15,330 nucleotides of DNA from Bdellovibrionales bacterium (GTDB lineage: Bacteria > Bdellovibrionota > Bdellovibrionia > Bdellovibrionales > UBA1609), in contig JAGRAA010000222.1 of the NCBI GenBank assembly GCA_020435185.1, positions 1 to 15,330 on the forward strand. The letters run 5' to 3'. How positions within the stretch are numbered: the stretch's first letter is position 1; every line of letters begins with the position of its first letter. The notes beneath the pieces were generated by a model, which had not been told where the DNA came from, did not search any database, and worked only from the letters and a program-made list of their open reading frames with translations. A program made the position numbers and the translations under genes. Positions 8,197 to 14,905 of the stretch are shown here, in pieces.

Positions 8197-9231
8197 TCAC
8201 TCCTCGCAAAGCCCGCGATCGATATTCAATCGAGAATTGAGATCCTCTAGCCTTTGAATTTCATTCATAAATTTTTGCAAATCAGCAGCAGAAGACTCAC
8301 CTGCTTCTTGAACTTTTTGAAGTTCAAAATGAGTAAATTGACTTAAACTTTCATAAGCTTTCATTTTATATGAGTTAATTCTGCAATACATAGTTCTGTG
8401 TCTGTTAAGGTAATGAGGCTTTAATTCATTTTTAATATTCTCTAGTGAACTTTGAGCCAAAAGGTGTCCATAATTTTTTTGCAAACTAATGGTGACCCCT
8501 TCGAGCTCTGTTAAAAGCAAACTATGTTCTTCTATCAACTTTTGAATTTGCTCATTACCAAGATTTTTATACCTCTCCCTGACGTCGGCAGGTATAGTCA
8601 TTACATAGTGTGCGTAAACTATGACATTTCGCATGCTTCGCTGTAATTCAATTATTTGTTTTATGCAGCTTGAAATGATCTGTGCATCGCCCGACTTTAT
8701 TTTTAGCTGGTCACAAGAATTTTTAGAAAGACTATAAATCGCAATAAGCTCTTGAGAGAACCTACTAATATAGAAATTATAGTCATTAAACCGGACATCT
8801 AAAATCTCTTTGTAAATAGAAAATGTCTCTGTGTTTATCTTTTCAATCTCTTCATAGATCTTAGCTACCCTTGCGGCAGCCTTTGCAGAAATGATGGCAT
8901 CCGTGACACGTAAAACGGTCACTGCAATAGCTGCATAGGGATTAGAAGAAGCTGCCAAGCTTAGTGTGCTCCAAAACTTTTCTTTATCAGTTTCACTTTG
9001 AGTTAAATTATAAGCTCCTAGGGCATATCCAATCCCCTCTGAGACCTGATCACCAAGGTGTATGGCAGCTGCCTCAGTGCTCCTATTATTTATATAGTCT
9101 TTTAAAGTGTCCAGTAAATACTGTTGAGCAGCGGCTTTCGCAGCCGCCCCTTCTATGGTTTCGGAAGCCATTACATGATTCGCTATAAACATCGAGAAAA
9201 TTACGCTCATTGCGCCGAACAAATGTTTCAT
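8197..9231 (-). CDS. Secreted helical protein, second gene of the toxin operon
   Basis: This is a 344-residue protein with a Sec signal peptide (~1-23, HVMA before SETIE). The mature part is almost wholly helical, with an Ala-rich start (27-36), a hydrophobic stretch (~97-118: NPYAAIAVTVLRVTDAIISA) and long coiled coils (~120-165, 225-265, 295-335). It has four Cys (173, 189, 283, 342), plausibly two disulfides, which fits export. The start codon overlaps the stop of the upstream gene (ATGA, 9228-9231), and its stop lies 4 nt before the toxin ATG, so it belongs to the same translationally coupled unit. I recognise no family. The architecture (helical bundle plus one hydrophobic hairpin-sized segment) would fit a delivery, chaperone or pore-forming partner of the toxin, but that is inference. 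Confidence 0.7.
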   Translation of the reverse strand: MKHLFGAMSVIFSMFIANHVMASETIEGAAAKAAAQQYLLDTLKDYINNRSTEAAAIHLGDQVSEGIGYALGAYNLTQSETDKEKFWSTLSLAASSNPYAAIAVTVLRVTDAIISAKAAARVAKIYEEIEKINTETFSIYKEILDVRFNDYNFYISRFSQELIAIYSLSKNSCDQLKIKSGDAQIISSCIKQIIELQRSMRNVIVYAHYVMTIPADVRERYKNLGNEQIQKLIEEHSLLLTELEGVTISLQKNYGHLLAQSSLENIKNELKPHYLNRHRTMYCRINSYKMKAYESLSQFTHFELQKVQEAGESSAADLQKFMNEIQRLEDLNSRLNIDRGLCEE

Positions 9232-10181
9232 TGCTTCCCACTCTTATTCTTGGAAAGGTCATCACAAGACGAAAAAACATTCTTACCTTCGAGAATATTG
9301 ATCTGACATTGAACTTCGAACAATTCATTTCCTTCTACAATCGTGCTATCTATCAATGTAGCAATCTGCATTTGTAGAATTTCATTAAGCTCAAACAATT
9401 CAGACATCGTAAAACTCTTCAAAAGAGAAGTTATTTCCCCTTGTCTAGTTTTTAACTCTTCAGATAAACCTACCACTTGATCAATATAATTGATTTTGGC
9501 ATTTAATTGATCCTTCTCATCTGAACCTACTTCTAATTTCAATTCATAGATACTCTTTAGATTTTCTAAAAGTTCTTGCTCTGCAACCGTAAATTCACGT
9601 GCTTCTTTATTGATTCCATCAACCTTACCCGCCGCTTTAATCAATTCCTCAATTTTGAGTTGGACCTCGATTAATAGAACCCTCTGGGTACTTAGAGCCT
9701 CAAGGAGTTTTAATGATTTTTCTTCGCTGCTTTTAAGGGTTAGTAAGTGTTTTGCTCTCTCTTCATCTCTGGCTTTTTTCTCATTTTTAACTGCCTCGTT
9801 TTTTGATTTGGCCAATTCTTTTTGATGTTCTGCTTTCTCTTTGTCTTTTTTCCCTGGATTAAGTGCTTCGTCTATATTTGATGCCGTTTTCTGAATCGGT
9901 TTTCGAACCATATTTTTATATACGCCATCGGCAAGAGAATCTGTGTCTTTTTTTATTTCCTTAATATTTTGCTTTGTTTTTTCCGCGGCCTTTTTTGCCC
10001 CCTTGCCAATTTCTTTCCCTAATTTGCCAAAATCTTTGGCCACTTTCTTCAACGTTGGGATTTTGGGGACCCTAGGTAGTTTAATTTTCCATCCAGCTTC
10101 TGCTCGATAAGGGGTAGCCATAAAGCTCATAGCTACACATAGGGATAAAACTAAGGGTGTAAATTTATTTAAATCTTTCAT
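9228..10181 (-). CDS. Secreted Lys-rich coiled-coil protein, first gene of the toxin operon
   Basis: This is a 317-residue protein. ATG 10179-10181 follows AAAGGAG with good spacing. Signal peptide is ~1-29 (AEA before GWKIK). The mature N-terminus (30-145) is strongly basic, with Lys-rich amphipathic helices (KKVAKDFGKLGKEIGKGAKK) and a KKDKEKAEHQKELAKSK region. From ~150 to 290 it is a heptad-like coiled coil. Two Cys (292, 306) sit near the C-terminus. There is no lipobox and no membrane helix beyond the signal. It is the first gene of a four-gene leftward operon (overlap of 4 nt with the next), transcribed from a control region that recurs upstream of 14066. The function is unknown. The basic face could bind anionic surfaces (LPS, membrane, nucleic acid); this is inference. 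Confidence 0.7.
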   Translation of the reverse strand: MKDLNKFTPLVLSLCVAMSFMATPYRAEAGWKIKLPRVPKIPTLKKVAKDFGKLGKEIGKGAKKAAEKTKQNIKEIKKDTDSLADGVYKNMVRKPIQKTASNIDEALNPGKKDKEKAEHQKELAKSKNEAVKNEKKARDEERAKHLLTLKSSEEKSLKLLEALSTQRVLLIEVQLKIEELIKAAGKVDGINKEAREFTVAEQELLENLKSIYELKLEVGSDEKDQLNAKINYIDQVVGLSEELKTRQGEITSLLKSFTMSELFELNEILQMQIATLIDSTIVEGNELFEVQCQINILEGKNVFSSCDDLSKNKSGKQ

Positions 10182-10317
10182 TTTTAATCTCCTTTAAGTT
10201 CTTTGATCTTTCAATGAACCAAAGTTAATGGATCTCAAAAAAAATACATAGATCTTGAACCAATTAGTGTACTGCCGTTCACCGTACATCCTTCAGTATT
10301 GCGATTCACCGAACAGT
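10178..10317 (-). promoter_or_regulatory. Control region of the toxin operon, repeat copy 1
   Basis: About 140 bp from the start codon upwards match 14063-14200 at roughly 75%, although the downstream genes are unrelated. Reading toward the gene, the parts conserved in both copies are ACTGTTCGGTGAAT, then GTAYGGTGA-x-CG-x-CAGTACAC, then an A/T-rich tract, GATTAACTT-like DNA, TTCATTGAA and CTTAAAGGAGAT. At 10267-10289 there is a dyad (GTGTA, 13 nt, TACAT). CGGTGAA occurs twice as a direct repeat. These are candidate operator sites. The SD AAAGGAG is part of the repeat. Confidence 0.7.
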
Positions 10318-10427
10318 AATATGGGCATATTCATATTTTGCCGACTAAATAATATATAAAAGTGACAAAAAAGGGCTCTGTTTAAAGCGAATAAATCATT
10401 CTAACTTACTGTAATTAGATTGAAAAA

Positions 10428-11264
10428 ATGATCACAAAAGGTTACTATAAGAACACTATGGATAAAGATTATAGGTCCTTATTAAAAAATAAACTCAACG
10501 AACGATTAGCCATTAACCCTCGCTACTCTTTGAGGGCCTTTGCTCGCGATTTGGGAATGCCAGCCTCTAGTTTAAGCGCTGTGATGAGTGGCAAACAGGG
10601 TCTCTCATTAGAGAAAGCAAAAAGAATCGCACCTCATTTAGTCATGAATGAGGCTGAAATTGAACTTTTCTATCAAATGGTTTTAGCTTCTGACTCACGA
10701 TCTAAAAACGTTAGACATTCCGCCAATGAGGCTCTTCAAAAAGCTATTTCTGATAAAAACAAAATGTCTATGTTAGACATGAAAATCTTTAAGGTGATTG
10801 CTGATTGGTACCATTTTGCAATTCTCGAGTTATTGACTACTAAAAAATTTAAAGATAATGAAGCCTGGATCGCTAAACGTTTAGGGATTTCAATGTGGGA
10901 AGCCACAAAAGCAATTGATCGTCTAAAAGATATTGGTTTGATTAAAGAGAAATACAATAAGCTTGTCGCAACCAATAAAAAACTTACGACCTCTAAGGAT
11001 GTTCCCTCTGACTCTATTAAAAAATTCAACCATAGTATTTTGCAGAAGGCCACTCAATCCTTGTACGAACAAAATATAGAAGAACGAGATCTATCAACAC
11101 TGACCATAGCTATTAATAAAGAAGATATCCCGGAGTTTAAAGAAATGATTAAAAAATTTAGAAGAGATTTCAATCACAAAGCCATGGATAAAAAAGGTCC
11201 CTATGACGAAGTCTATTGCTTGTCCATTCAATTATTTCGCTTAAGTGAGAAGGATCGGTCGTGA
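10428..11264 (+). CDS. TIGR02147 / DUF4423-family transcriptional regulator
   Basis: This is a 278-residue cytoplasmic protein. The N-terminal ~34-68 is a Cro/XRE-like helix-turn-helix (YSLRAFARDLGMPASSLSAV, then SGKQGLSLEKA). The family core follows, with VIADWYHFAILELL (123-136), a second winged-helix-like segment (WIAKRLGISMWEATKAIDRL, 147-166) and the characteristic C-terminal EVYCLSIQLFRLS. These are hallmarks of the TIGR02147 family, abundant in Bdellovibrionota and Fibrobacterota, whose members are often next to exported or envelope genes. The start is uncertain: ATG 10428 has a poor RBS, and ATG 10458 (MDKDYRSLL) fits family N-termini better. It is divergent from the toxin operon and overlaps the lipoprotein gene by 4 nt (GTGA), so control of both is plausible. 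All cores look intact. Confidence 0.85.
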   Translation: MITKGYYKNTMDKDYRSLLKNKLNERLAINPRYSLRAFARDLGMPASSLSAVMSGKQGLSLEKAKRIAPHLVMNEAEIELFYQMVLASDSRSKNVRHSANEALQKAISDKNKMSMLDMKIFKVIADWYHFAILELLTTKKFKDNEAWIAKRLGISMWEATKAIDRLKDIGLIKEKYNKLVATNKKLTTSKDVPSDSIKKFNHSILQKATQSLYEQNIEERDLSTLTIAINKEDIPEFKEMIKKFRRDFNHKAMDKKGPYDEVYCLSIQLFRLSEKDRS

Positions 11265-13264
11265 AAAGAATACTGATTTTTTTATTACTCATCCAATTGA
11301 TAGGTTGTGCAAAACCGTCTCCCTCAATCATTAAGGATCCAAATAGTGCAGAAGGCTCTGATCAAGGTGGCCTTCAAGGTCAAGAAACTCAAAATGGAAA
11401 CTTCACTCACATAGAGAATGGTAATGAAATTTTAAAAATCGCGATTACCGAAGTTGTGTCTTATTTAAAACATTTACCCTTAGATGAATACAAAAACGCA
11501 TTAGACTCAATAGGCTTGACCAAGGAAGCTTTGCCAAATCGCTTTTCAACAATGAGTTGGTCTGAATTCCGTGAATGGTTAGCAAATGTTATTTCGTACA
11601 CTAAAATTTACCCCACACCGCAAATCCCTAAAGGGATCCGTCTTCTTAATTATAATAAAAAAGAAGAATTTATTTATATTCAATATGACTTTTACCAACA
11701 GTACGGAGCTAATTATAACGATCAAGAAAAACTATTAAAGATTCATGAAATAAAGGGACATCTCATCCACGAAGCCGCTCACCTGTTGGATCTTGATGAT
11801 CAGAACGCTCGAGCTCTTGCAAACTTCTTAGTGAAGCCCTTAAATATGGGCGGGAATTTCTCAACCTTAAAAGGTTCAATGCTTGAAATTCATCCGGCGC
11901 AACTGGCTGAATCTGAAGCGATTTCTATTATTAATAATAATATTTGGGAAATGGCACGAGTTTTTCGAAAAATCGTGGCAATGAATGTTCGTGAACAGTT
12001 AAAGGGTACTGGACTAAGAGTATACCTATTAGAAGACAACGACACAGAAATTCAAAGAGTTCTAAAAAGTGAAGAATGCTACAACAATGATGAAAATAAA
12101 GTTTCGTGCTTAATAAATGGTTATAGAAAAAGAAAAGTCACCGAAAACTTTTTGTTGTCTTTGGCTGTAAAAAAGCGCGCCCCTGTTGATACTAGTGAAA
12201 CTTGGATAAATCTCAATGTATTCTTAGAATTCGAAATACGATCTAGCTACGAAATTAGACTCAACCAAAAGGGACGTCCCACCTATTTAGTAGATTTGCA
12301 GGTGATATCACGGCAAGAGCACTCTGATCAAAATATATTTTATATTGATAAAAACACAGATGACGAAATTAAAAGGCTTCTCCTGCCCCTAAATCTAACT
12401 GAAGAATCGCAGAAAAAATTTACTTTTAAATACAATCCAGATAATTTACGAGAGCGCAATGTAATAAAGGATTCTAAAGCTAGAGCTTTTCATCGGTCAT
12501 TTGAGGTTTTATCGAACGAAGCCTCTATTCAGGGCCTCCAACCATCGAGAATTCAGCATCAAAGTATTGGGTATATGAATTGGCTAGTAGCTAGAAATAA
12601 AATCGACTTTTTAACAATCCCTTTGTTGCTAAAGAAAGATACCCTTGATCCACCTACTCAGTCGAGTGATATGTATTCAAAACCTAAAACCGCGAGTATT
12701 GGTTTACAGTGTGGAAATTGGGAAAATTCAAGTAAGTTAGGATATGACGACGAATTTACTGTAAATCCTTGTTTTGATGTAGATAATTTGTTTGCCGTAT
12801 TCCTTATGAGTAATCAGTTTAGTAGAGCTCAGTCCATCTTTGGCGATATTAACTTTAACGATAATATTATAGAAAATGTTGAATTGTGTTCTTTTAGAGT
12901 GACTTTTGTGAAACCCGAAGGCTCTTATGTTAAAAACATTGTCACTCAAGAACATCAAGAAAATAGACAGGATGCTTTAAATAGTATCCATGATAGCACC
13001 ATGATTACTTCTAAAGAAAAAGAAACTTTAAAAAAGGCAGGAGTTCAGTATTATACGCGAATGGATTTAATGGTTACCGATTGTTCTGATAAGTACGAGT
13101 CTTTAAGTAGTTCATACGTTTTCGTTCGTGACGACATGTCCTTTTTAACTGCCTTTGATGCTTCTAATCAAAATGATCGAGATGTCTGGGAGCTTTTTGA
13201 TAAATTCAGCAAATTACAAAACTTTATCGGCTTTGATTTGTTTCTGCCGATAAAGTCCGAATAA
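11261..13264 (+). CDS. Large lipoprotein with HEXXH zinc-metallopeptidase motif
   Basis: This is a 667-residue protein starting at GTG 11261, preceded by AAGGA and overlapping the regulator stop (GTGA). The lipoprotein signal is MKRILIFLLLIQLIGC, a good lipobox with Cys16. A Gly/Gln-rich tether (17-48) precedes a domain at ~50-230 with IHEIKGHLIHEAAHLLDLDD. HEAAH (170-174) is the zinc-binding and catalytic motif of zincin peptidases. A downstream acidic residue, for example in HPAQLAESEAIS, could be the third ligand, but I cannot assign it. The remaining ~430 residues are mixed alpha/beta with a few Cys and resemble nothing I know. It is an envelope-attached putative protease co-transcribed with its regulator. 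It may process the neighbouring secreted proteins or attack host or prey proteins; both are inference. Confidence 0.75.
   Translation: MKRILIFLLLIQLIGCAKPSPSIIKDPNSAEGSDQGGLQGQETQNGNFTHIENGNEILKIAITEVVSYLKHLPLDEYKNALDSIGLTKEALPNRFSTMSWSEFREWLANVISYTKIYPTPQIPKGIRLLNYNKKEEFIYIQYDFYQQYGANYNDQEKLLKIHEIKGHLIHEAAHLLDLDDQNARALANFLVKPLNMGGNFSTLKGSMLEIHPAQLAESEAISIINNNIWEMARVFRKIVAMNVREQLKGTGLRVYLLEDNDTEIQRVLKSEECYNNDENKVSCLINGYRKRKVTENFLLSLAVKKRAPVDTSETWINLNVFLEFEIRSSYEIRLNQKGRPTYLVDLQVISRQEHSDQNIFYIDKNTDDEIKRLLLPLNLTEESQKKFTFKYNPDNLRERNVIKDSKARAFHRSFEVLSNEASIQGLQPSRIQHQSIGYMNWLVARNKIDFLTIPLLLKKDTLDPPTQSSDMYSKPKTASIGLQCGNWENSSKLGYDDEFTVNPCFDVDNLFAVFLMSNQFSRAQSIFGDINFNDNIIENVELCSFRVTFVKPEGSYVKNIVTQEHQENRQDALNSIHDSTMITSKEKETLKKAGVQYYTRMDLMVTDCSDKYESLSSSYVFVRDDMSFLTAFDASNQNDRDVWELFDKFSKLQNFIGFDLFLPIKSE
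13221..13256. repeat. 11-bp perfect inverted repeat at the 3' end of the lipoprotein gene
   Basis: ACTTTATCGGC (13221-13231) is the reverse complement of 13246-13256, with a 14-nt loop. It lies inside the last codons, ending 5 nt before the TAA. No U-tract follows. It could be a terminator-like or mRNA-stabilising hairpin embedded in the coding sequence. No other terminator is visible before 13371. Confidence 0.5.
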
Positions 13265-13370
13265 GTTATCTAGGATTCATGAGATTATAAATATATTTGT
13301 AAAGCAGACTTTAAAATATAAACTCGAAAAAAATAATAAGAACAAGCTGAATGATTTTAAGCGATTTATC

Positions 13371-13556
13371 GTGATATATCAAGATTTGCCCCGCTCAGAA
13401 CAATATCTTTTTGCATGTAGACGTGGAGGACGTTCTGCTAAGGCCGCCCGTATTGGACAAATGATGAGTTTCACTAAGGGGTATAATATGGAGAGAGGCA
13501 TGCTTAAATGGAAAGACCATGACCTCCCCGCTTTTAGAGTCGCAAAAACAGCCTAA
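13371..13556 (+). pseudogene. Decayed copy of the rhodanese 3' end
   Basis: Sixty-one codons are open, beginning at a GTG. From codon 5 they match residues 340-396 of the chemoreceptor-rhodanese fusion. Only the C-terminal third of a rhodanese is present; the DVR strand and the whole MCP part are missing. The Cys loop survives as CRRGGRS. Of 18 base differences from copy 1, I count 13 as changing an amino acid. Several of these hit conserved rhodanese glycines (MGF to MSF, MEGG to MERG), as expected for unconstrained drift. Upstream, ATAATAAGAACA (13333-13344) exactly matches the leader of the intact gene (5111-5122). This hints that the copy may once have been a full gene with a large internal deletion. 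Confidence 0.8.
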
Positions 13557-13561
13557 CCCCT
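13383..13561 (+). repeat. Direct repeat, copy 2 (rhodanese fragment)
   Basis: 179 bp are about 90% identical and gap-free to 6177-6355. The copy continues to the stop codon and the following CCCCT, after which the two loci diverge. The non-coding stretch 13265-13613 otherwise holds only AT-rich sequence. Confidence 0.93.
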
Positions 13562-13613
13562 CGCCCTCCAATAGCATCAATTAATTTCTGAAACCTGGAC
13601 ATCAATAGATGTT

Positions 13614-14066
13614 TTATCTCTCTAACACAGTTCTTGCTTCTTTTAAAAATTCATTCTTCTGCTCACAATATGTCAACAGTCTCTCAAAACTGTATTCATA
13701 ATACATTCCTGTTTTTATATTAACATAATTGCAGGAGTCCACCTTCTTCGCTTTAAACTGCTCAACAAGCTCTTCGCAAGCTTTATGATGCTTACTAACT
13801 TCTTCTACGAATTTTATCTGAGCCTCGAGATCAAAAAAACTCAATTCTCGGCCCTTTCTTCTAATTTTCGAAATCTCTTGATTATAATCTTCTAACTTCT
13901 GTCCGAGTTCTTCTGAGCAAAATGACGACATATCTGTTAATGGCTCTTCTATTAATGGCACATCTGCTATTTGATTCTCTTTGTAACCTGAACCATCGCC
14001 CTTATTGCAGGCATTCAAAAGCACAAGGGCGGTGAAAAGAGTGAGTATTTTAGTGAGTTTATTCAT
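13614..14066 (-). CDS. Small Cys-rich lipoprotein, unknown role
   Basis: This is a 150-residue protein. ATG 14064-14066 follows AAAGGAG. The signal is MNKLTKILTLFTALVLLNAC, a good lipobox with Cys20. Then come a short Gly/Glu tether and a helical, charged domain with four further Cys (50, 97, 112, 134), probably two disulfides in the periplasm. Helices ~52-72 and ~78-106 look coiled-coil-like. I recognise no family. Its control region is the second copy of the one in front of the toxin operon, and it is followed downstream by the rhodanese fragment just as the toxin operon is followed by the intact rhodanese end. It is therefore probably co-regulated with that operon. It could be an accessory or protective factor of a related locus, but this is inference. 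Confidence 0.75.
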   Translation of the reverse strand: MNKLTKILTLFTALVLLNACNKGDGSGYKENQIADVPLIEEPLTDMSSFCSEELGQKLEDYNQEISKIRRKGRELSFFDLEAQIKFVEEVSKHHKACEELVEQFKAKKVDSCNYVNIKTGMYYEYSFERLLTYCEQKNEFLKEARTVLER

Positions 14067-14200
14067 TTTTTATCTCCTTTAAGTTTTTTGTTCGTTCAAT
14101 GAATCTAAGTTAATCGATCTTAAAAAAACAAATAGACTCCGAAGCACAAAGTGTACTGTCGGTCACCATACACAATAAGCCTCATAATTCACCGAACAGT
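14063..14200 (-). promoter_or_regulatory. Control region of the small lipoprotein gene, repeat copy 2
   Basis: This is the counterpart of 10178-10317 (roughly 75% identity by eye, about 1-2 nt of indel). It contains the perfect dyad GTGTA, 13 nt, TACAC (14151-14173 region), the far box ATTCACCGAACAGT (14187-14200), TTCATTGAA just upstream of the leader, and the same CTTAAAGGAGAT ribosome-binding segment. Conservation of both the distal box and the dyad while the AT-rich spacer drifts suggests protein-binding sites. Confidence 0.7.
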
Positions 14201-14245
14201 GGCGGTAGCCGGAACAGAGTAGACAATTTTAGAGGCTATAGTCAG

Positions 14246-14294
14246 TCTCAAATAGGCCAGAAAACCCGCCTATTGGACCACAGTGAGTTTGAGA
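14246..14294. repeat. Nested inverted repeats in the 14067-14432 intergenic region
   Basis: TCTCAAA (14246-14252) pairs with TTTGAGA (14288-14294). Inside, AATAGGC (14251-14257) pairs with GCCTATT (14268-14274). The two stems share two bases, so they are partly alternative. They lie between the lipoprotein control region and the gene at 14433 and could be an operator or leader structure for either. Nothing else is recognisable in 14201-14420. Confidence 0.4.
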
Positions 14295-14432
14295 AAAAAT
14301 TGGTTTATTAATTAGGTCTTTCTAGTTCTTTAGTGTAGAGTGAAGTTATCTTAATCTATTCAAGCCTAAAACAAGTTGTTACTTATTTTCTTCTTGCGTA
14401 AATCGAGATCGATTTAATCAAAAGGAGAATCT

Positions 14433-14732
14433 ATGTATTTACCTAGCTGCACTACAGAAATGGAATCATTGGATATATCTGGAAAAACCAATATCTTGAT
14501 TCAAGATTTTTTAGAAATTCTCCAGAGAAAAGTACCCTTAGGCAGTCGAATTACTTTTAGGATTACCAAAGTCAAAGAAGGATTTTGTGGTTGCTTGAGT
14601 GTTAAGTCCATTCACTTAAATATTAGCTTGGAACACATTGAAGGACGGATTTCAAAGTTACTTTTGATGCTTAGAGATCAATGTGACTTAGATATTCAGG
14701 TTTGGCATCGCGAGAGGATTTTAAACGCATGA
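14433..14732 (+). CDS. Small protein, distantly reminiscent of HPF/RaiA-type ribosome factors
   Basis: This is a 99-residue cytoplasmic protein with a strong SD (AAAGGAG, 14421-14427) 5 nt before the ATG. The sequence runs helix (~20-35), strand SRITFRITKV, strand GFCGCLSVKS, strand HLNISLEHIEG, helix RISKLLLMLRDQC and strand-helix LDIQVWHRERI. This order and the VWHRERI end recall short hibernation-promoting-factor-like proteins of delta-proteobacteria-type genomes, but no diagnostic motif is present and the call is weak. Three Cys are present (GFCGC, RDQC). The stop overlaps the ATG of the zinc-ribbon gene (ATGA), so the two are co-translated. Confidence 0.6.
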   Translation: MYLPSCTTEMESLDISGKTNILIQDFLEILQRKVPLGSRITFRITKVKEGFCGCLSVKSIHLNISLEHIEGRISKLLLMLRDQCDLDIQVWHRERILNA

Positions 14733-14905
14733 GATGCCCCAATCAAAATCATTCAAAAATGAACGTGCAAGTCCGTTTTTGCCCGCAATGTGGTGTGATT
14801 GTTAATAATAAGATTCCACAAAAAAGTTGCCATAGAGAAAACCACGATCAAAGCCGAAAACAAGGCCAGGCATTTTGTTCGCATTGTGGTACAAAATTAA
14901 GATAA
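14729..14905 (+). CDS. 58-residue double zinc-ribbon protein
   Basis: The start is ATG 14729, overlapping the previous stop (ATGA) with GAGAGGA upstream. A TTG at 14702 is in frame but lies inside the preceding gene. The protein has two similar halves: RCPNQNH then FCPQCG (CPxCG knuckle), and SCHRENH then FCSHCG. Each half supplies C-x4-H or C-x3-H plus C-x2-C, so it should bind two zinc ions. It is basic, lacks a signal peptide and is probably cytoplasmic. Such tiny zinc ribbons often bind nucleic acid or ribosomes. Coupling to the previous gene and closeness to a cold-shock gene suggest a role in translation or RNA metabolism (inference). Confidence 0.75.
   Translation: MRCPNQNHSKMNVQVRFCPQCGVIVNNKIPQKSCHRENHDQSRKQGQAFCSHCGTKLR

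Noticed and set aside
13371..13556. Functional small rhodanese gene
   Set aside because: It lacks the N-terminal two thirds of the fold and has mutated conserved glycines; treated as a pseudogene.
6177..13561. Reading the 179-bp repeats as attL/attR of an integrative element
   Set aside because: There is no integrase, recombination directionality gene or tRNA in the block, and att cores are normally short and identical, whereas these differ at 18 sites over 179 bp. The duplication is real, but its mechanism is left open.
6681..14010. GDGSGY shared by the toxin C-terminus and the N-terminus of the small lipoprotein
   Set aside because: Only six Gly/Ser-rich residues at non-equivalent positions, with no flanking similarity; probably chance.
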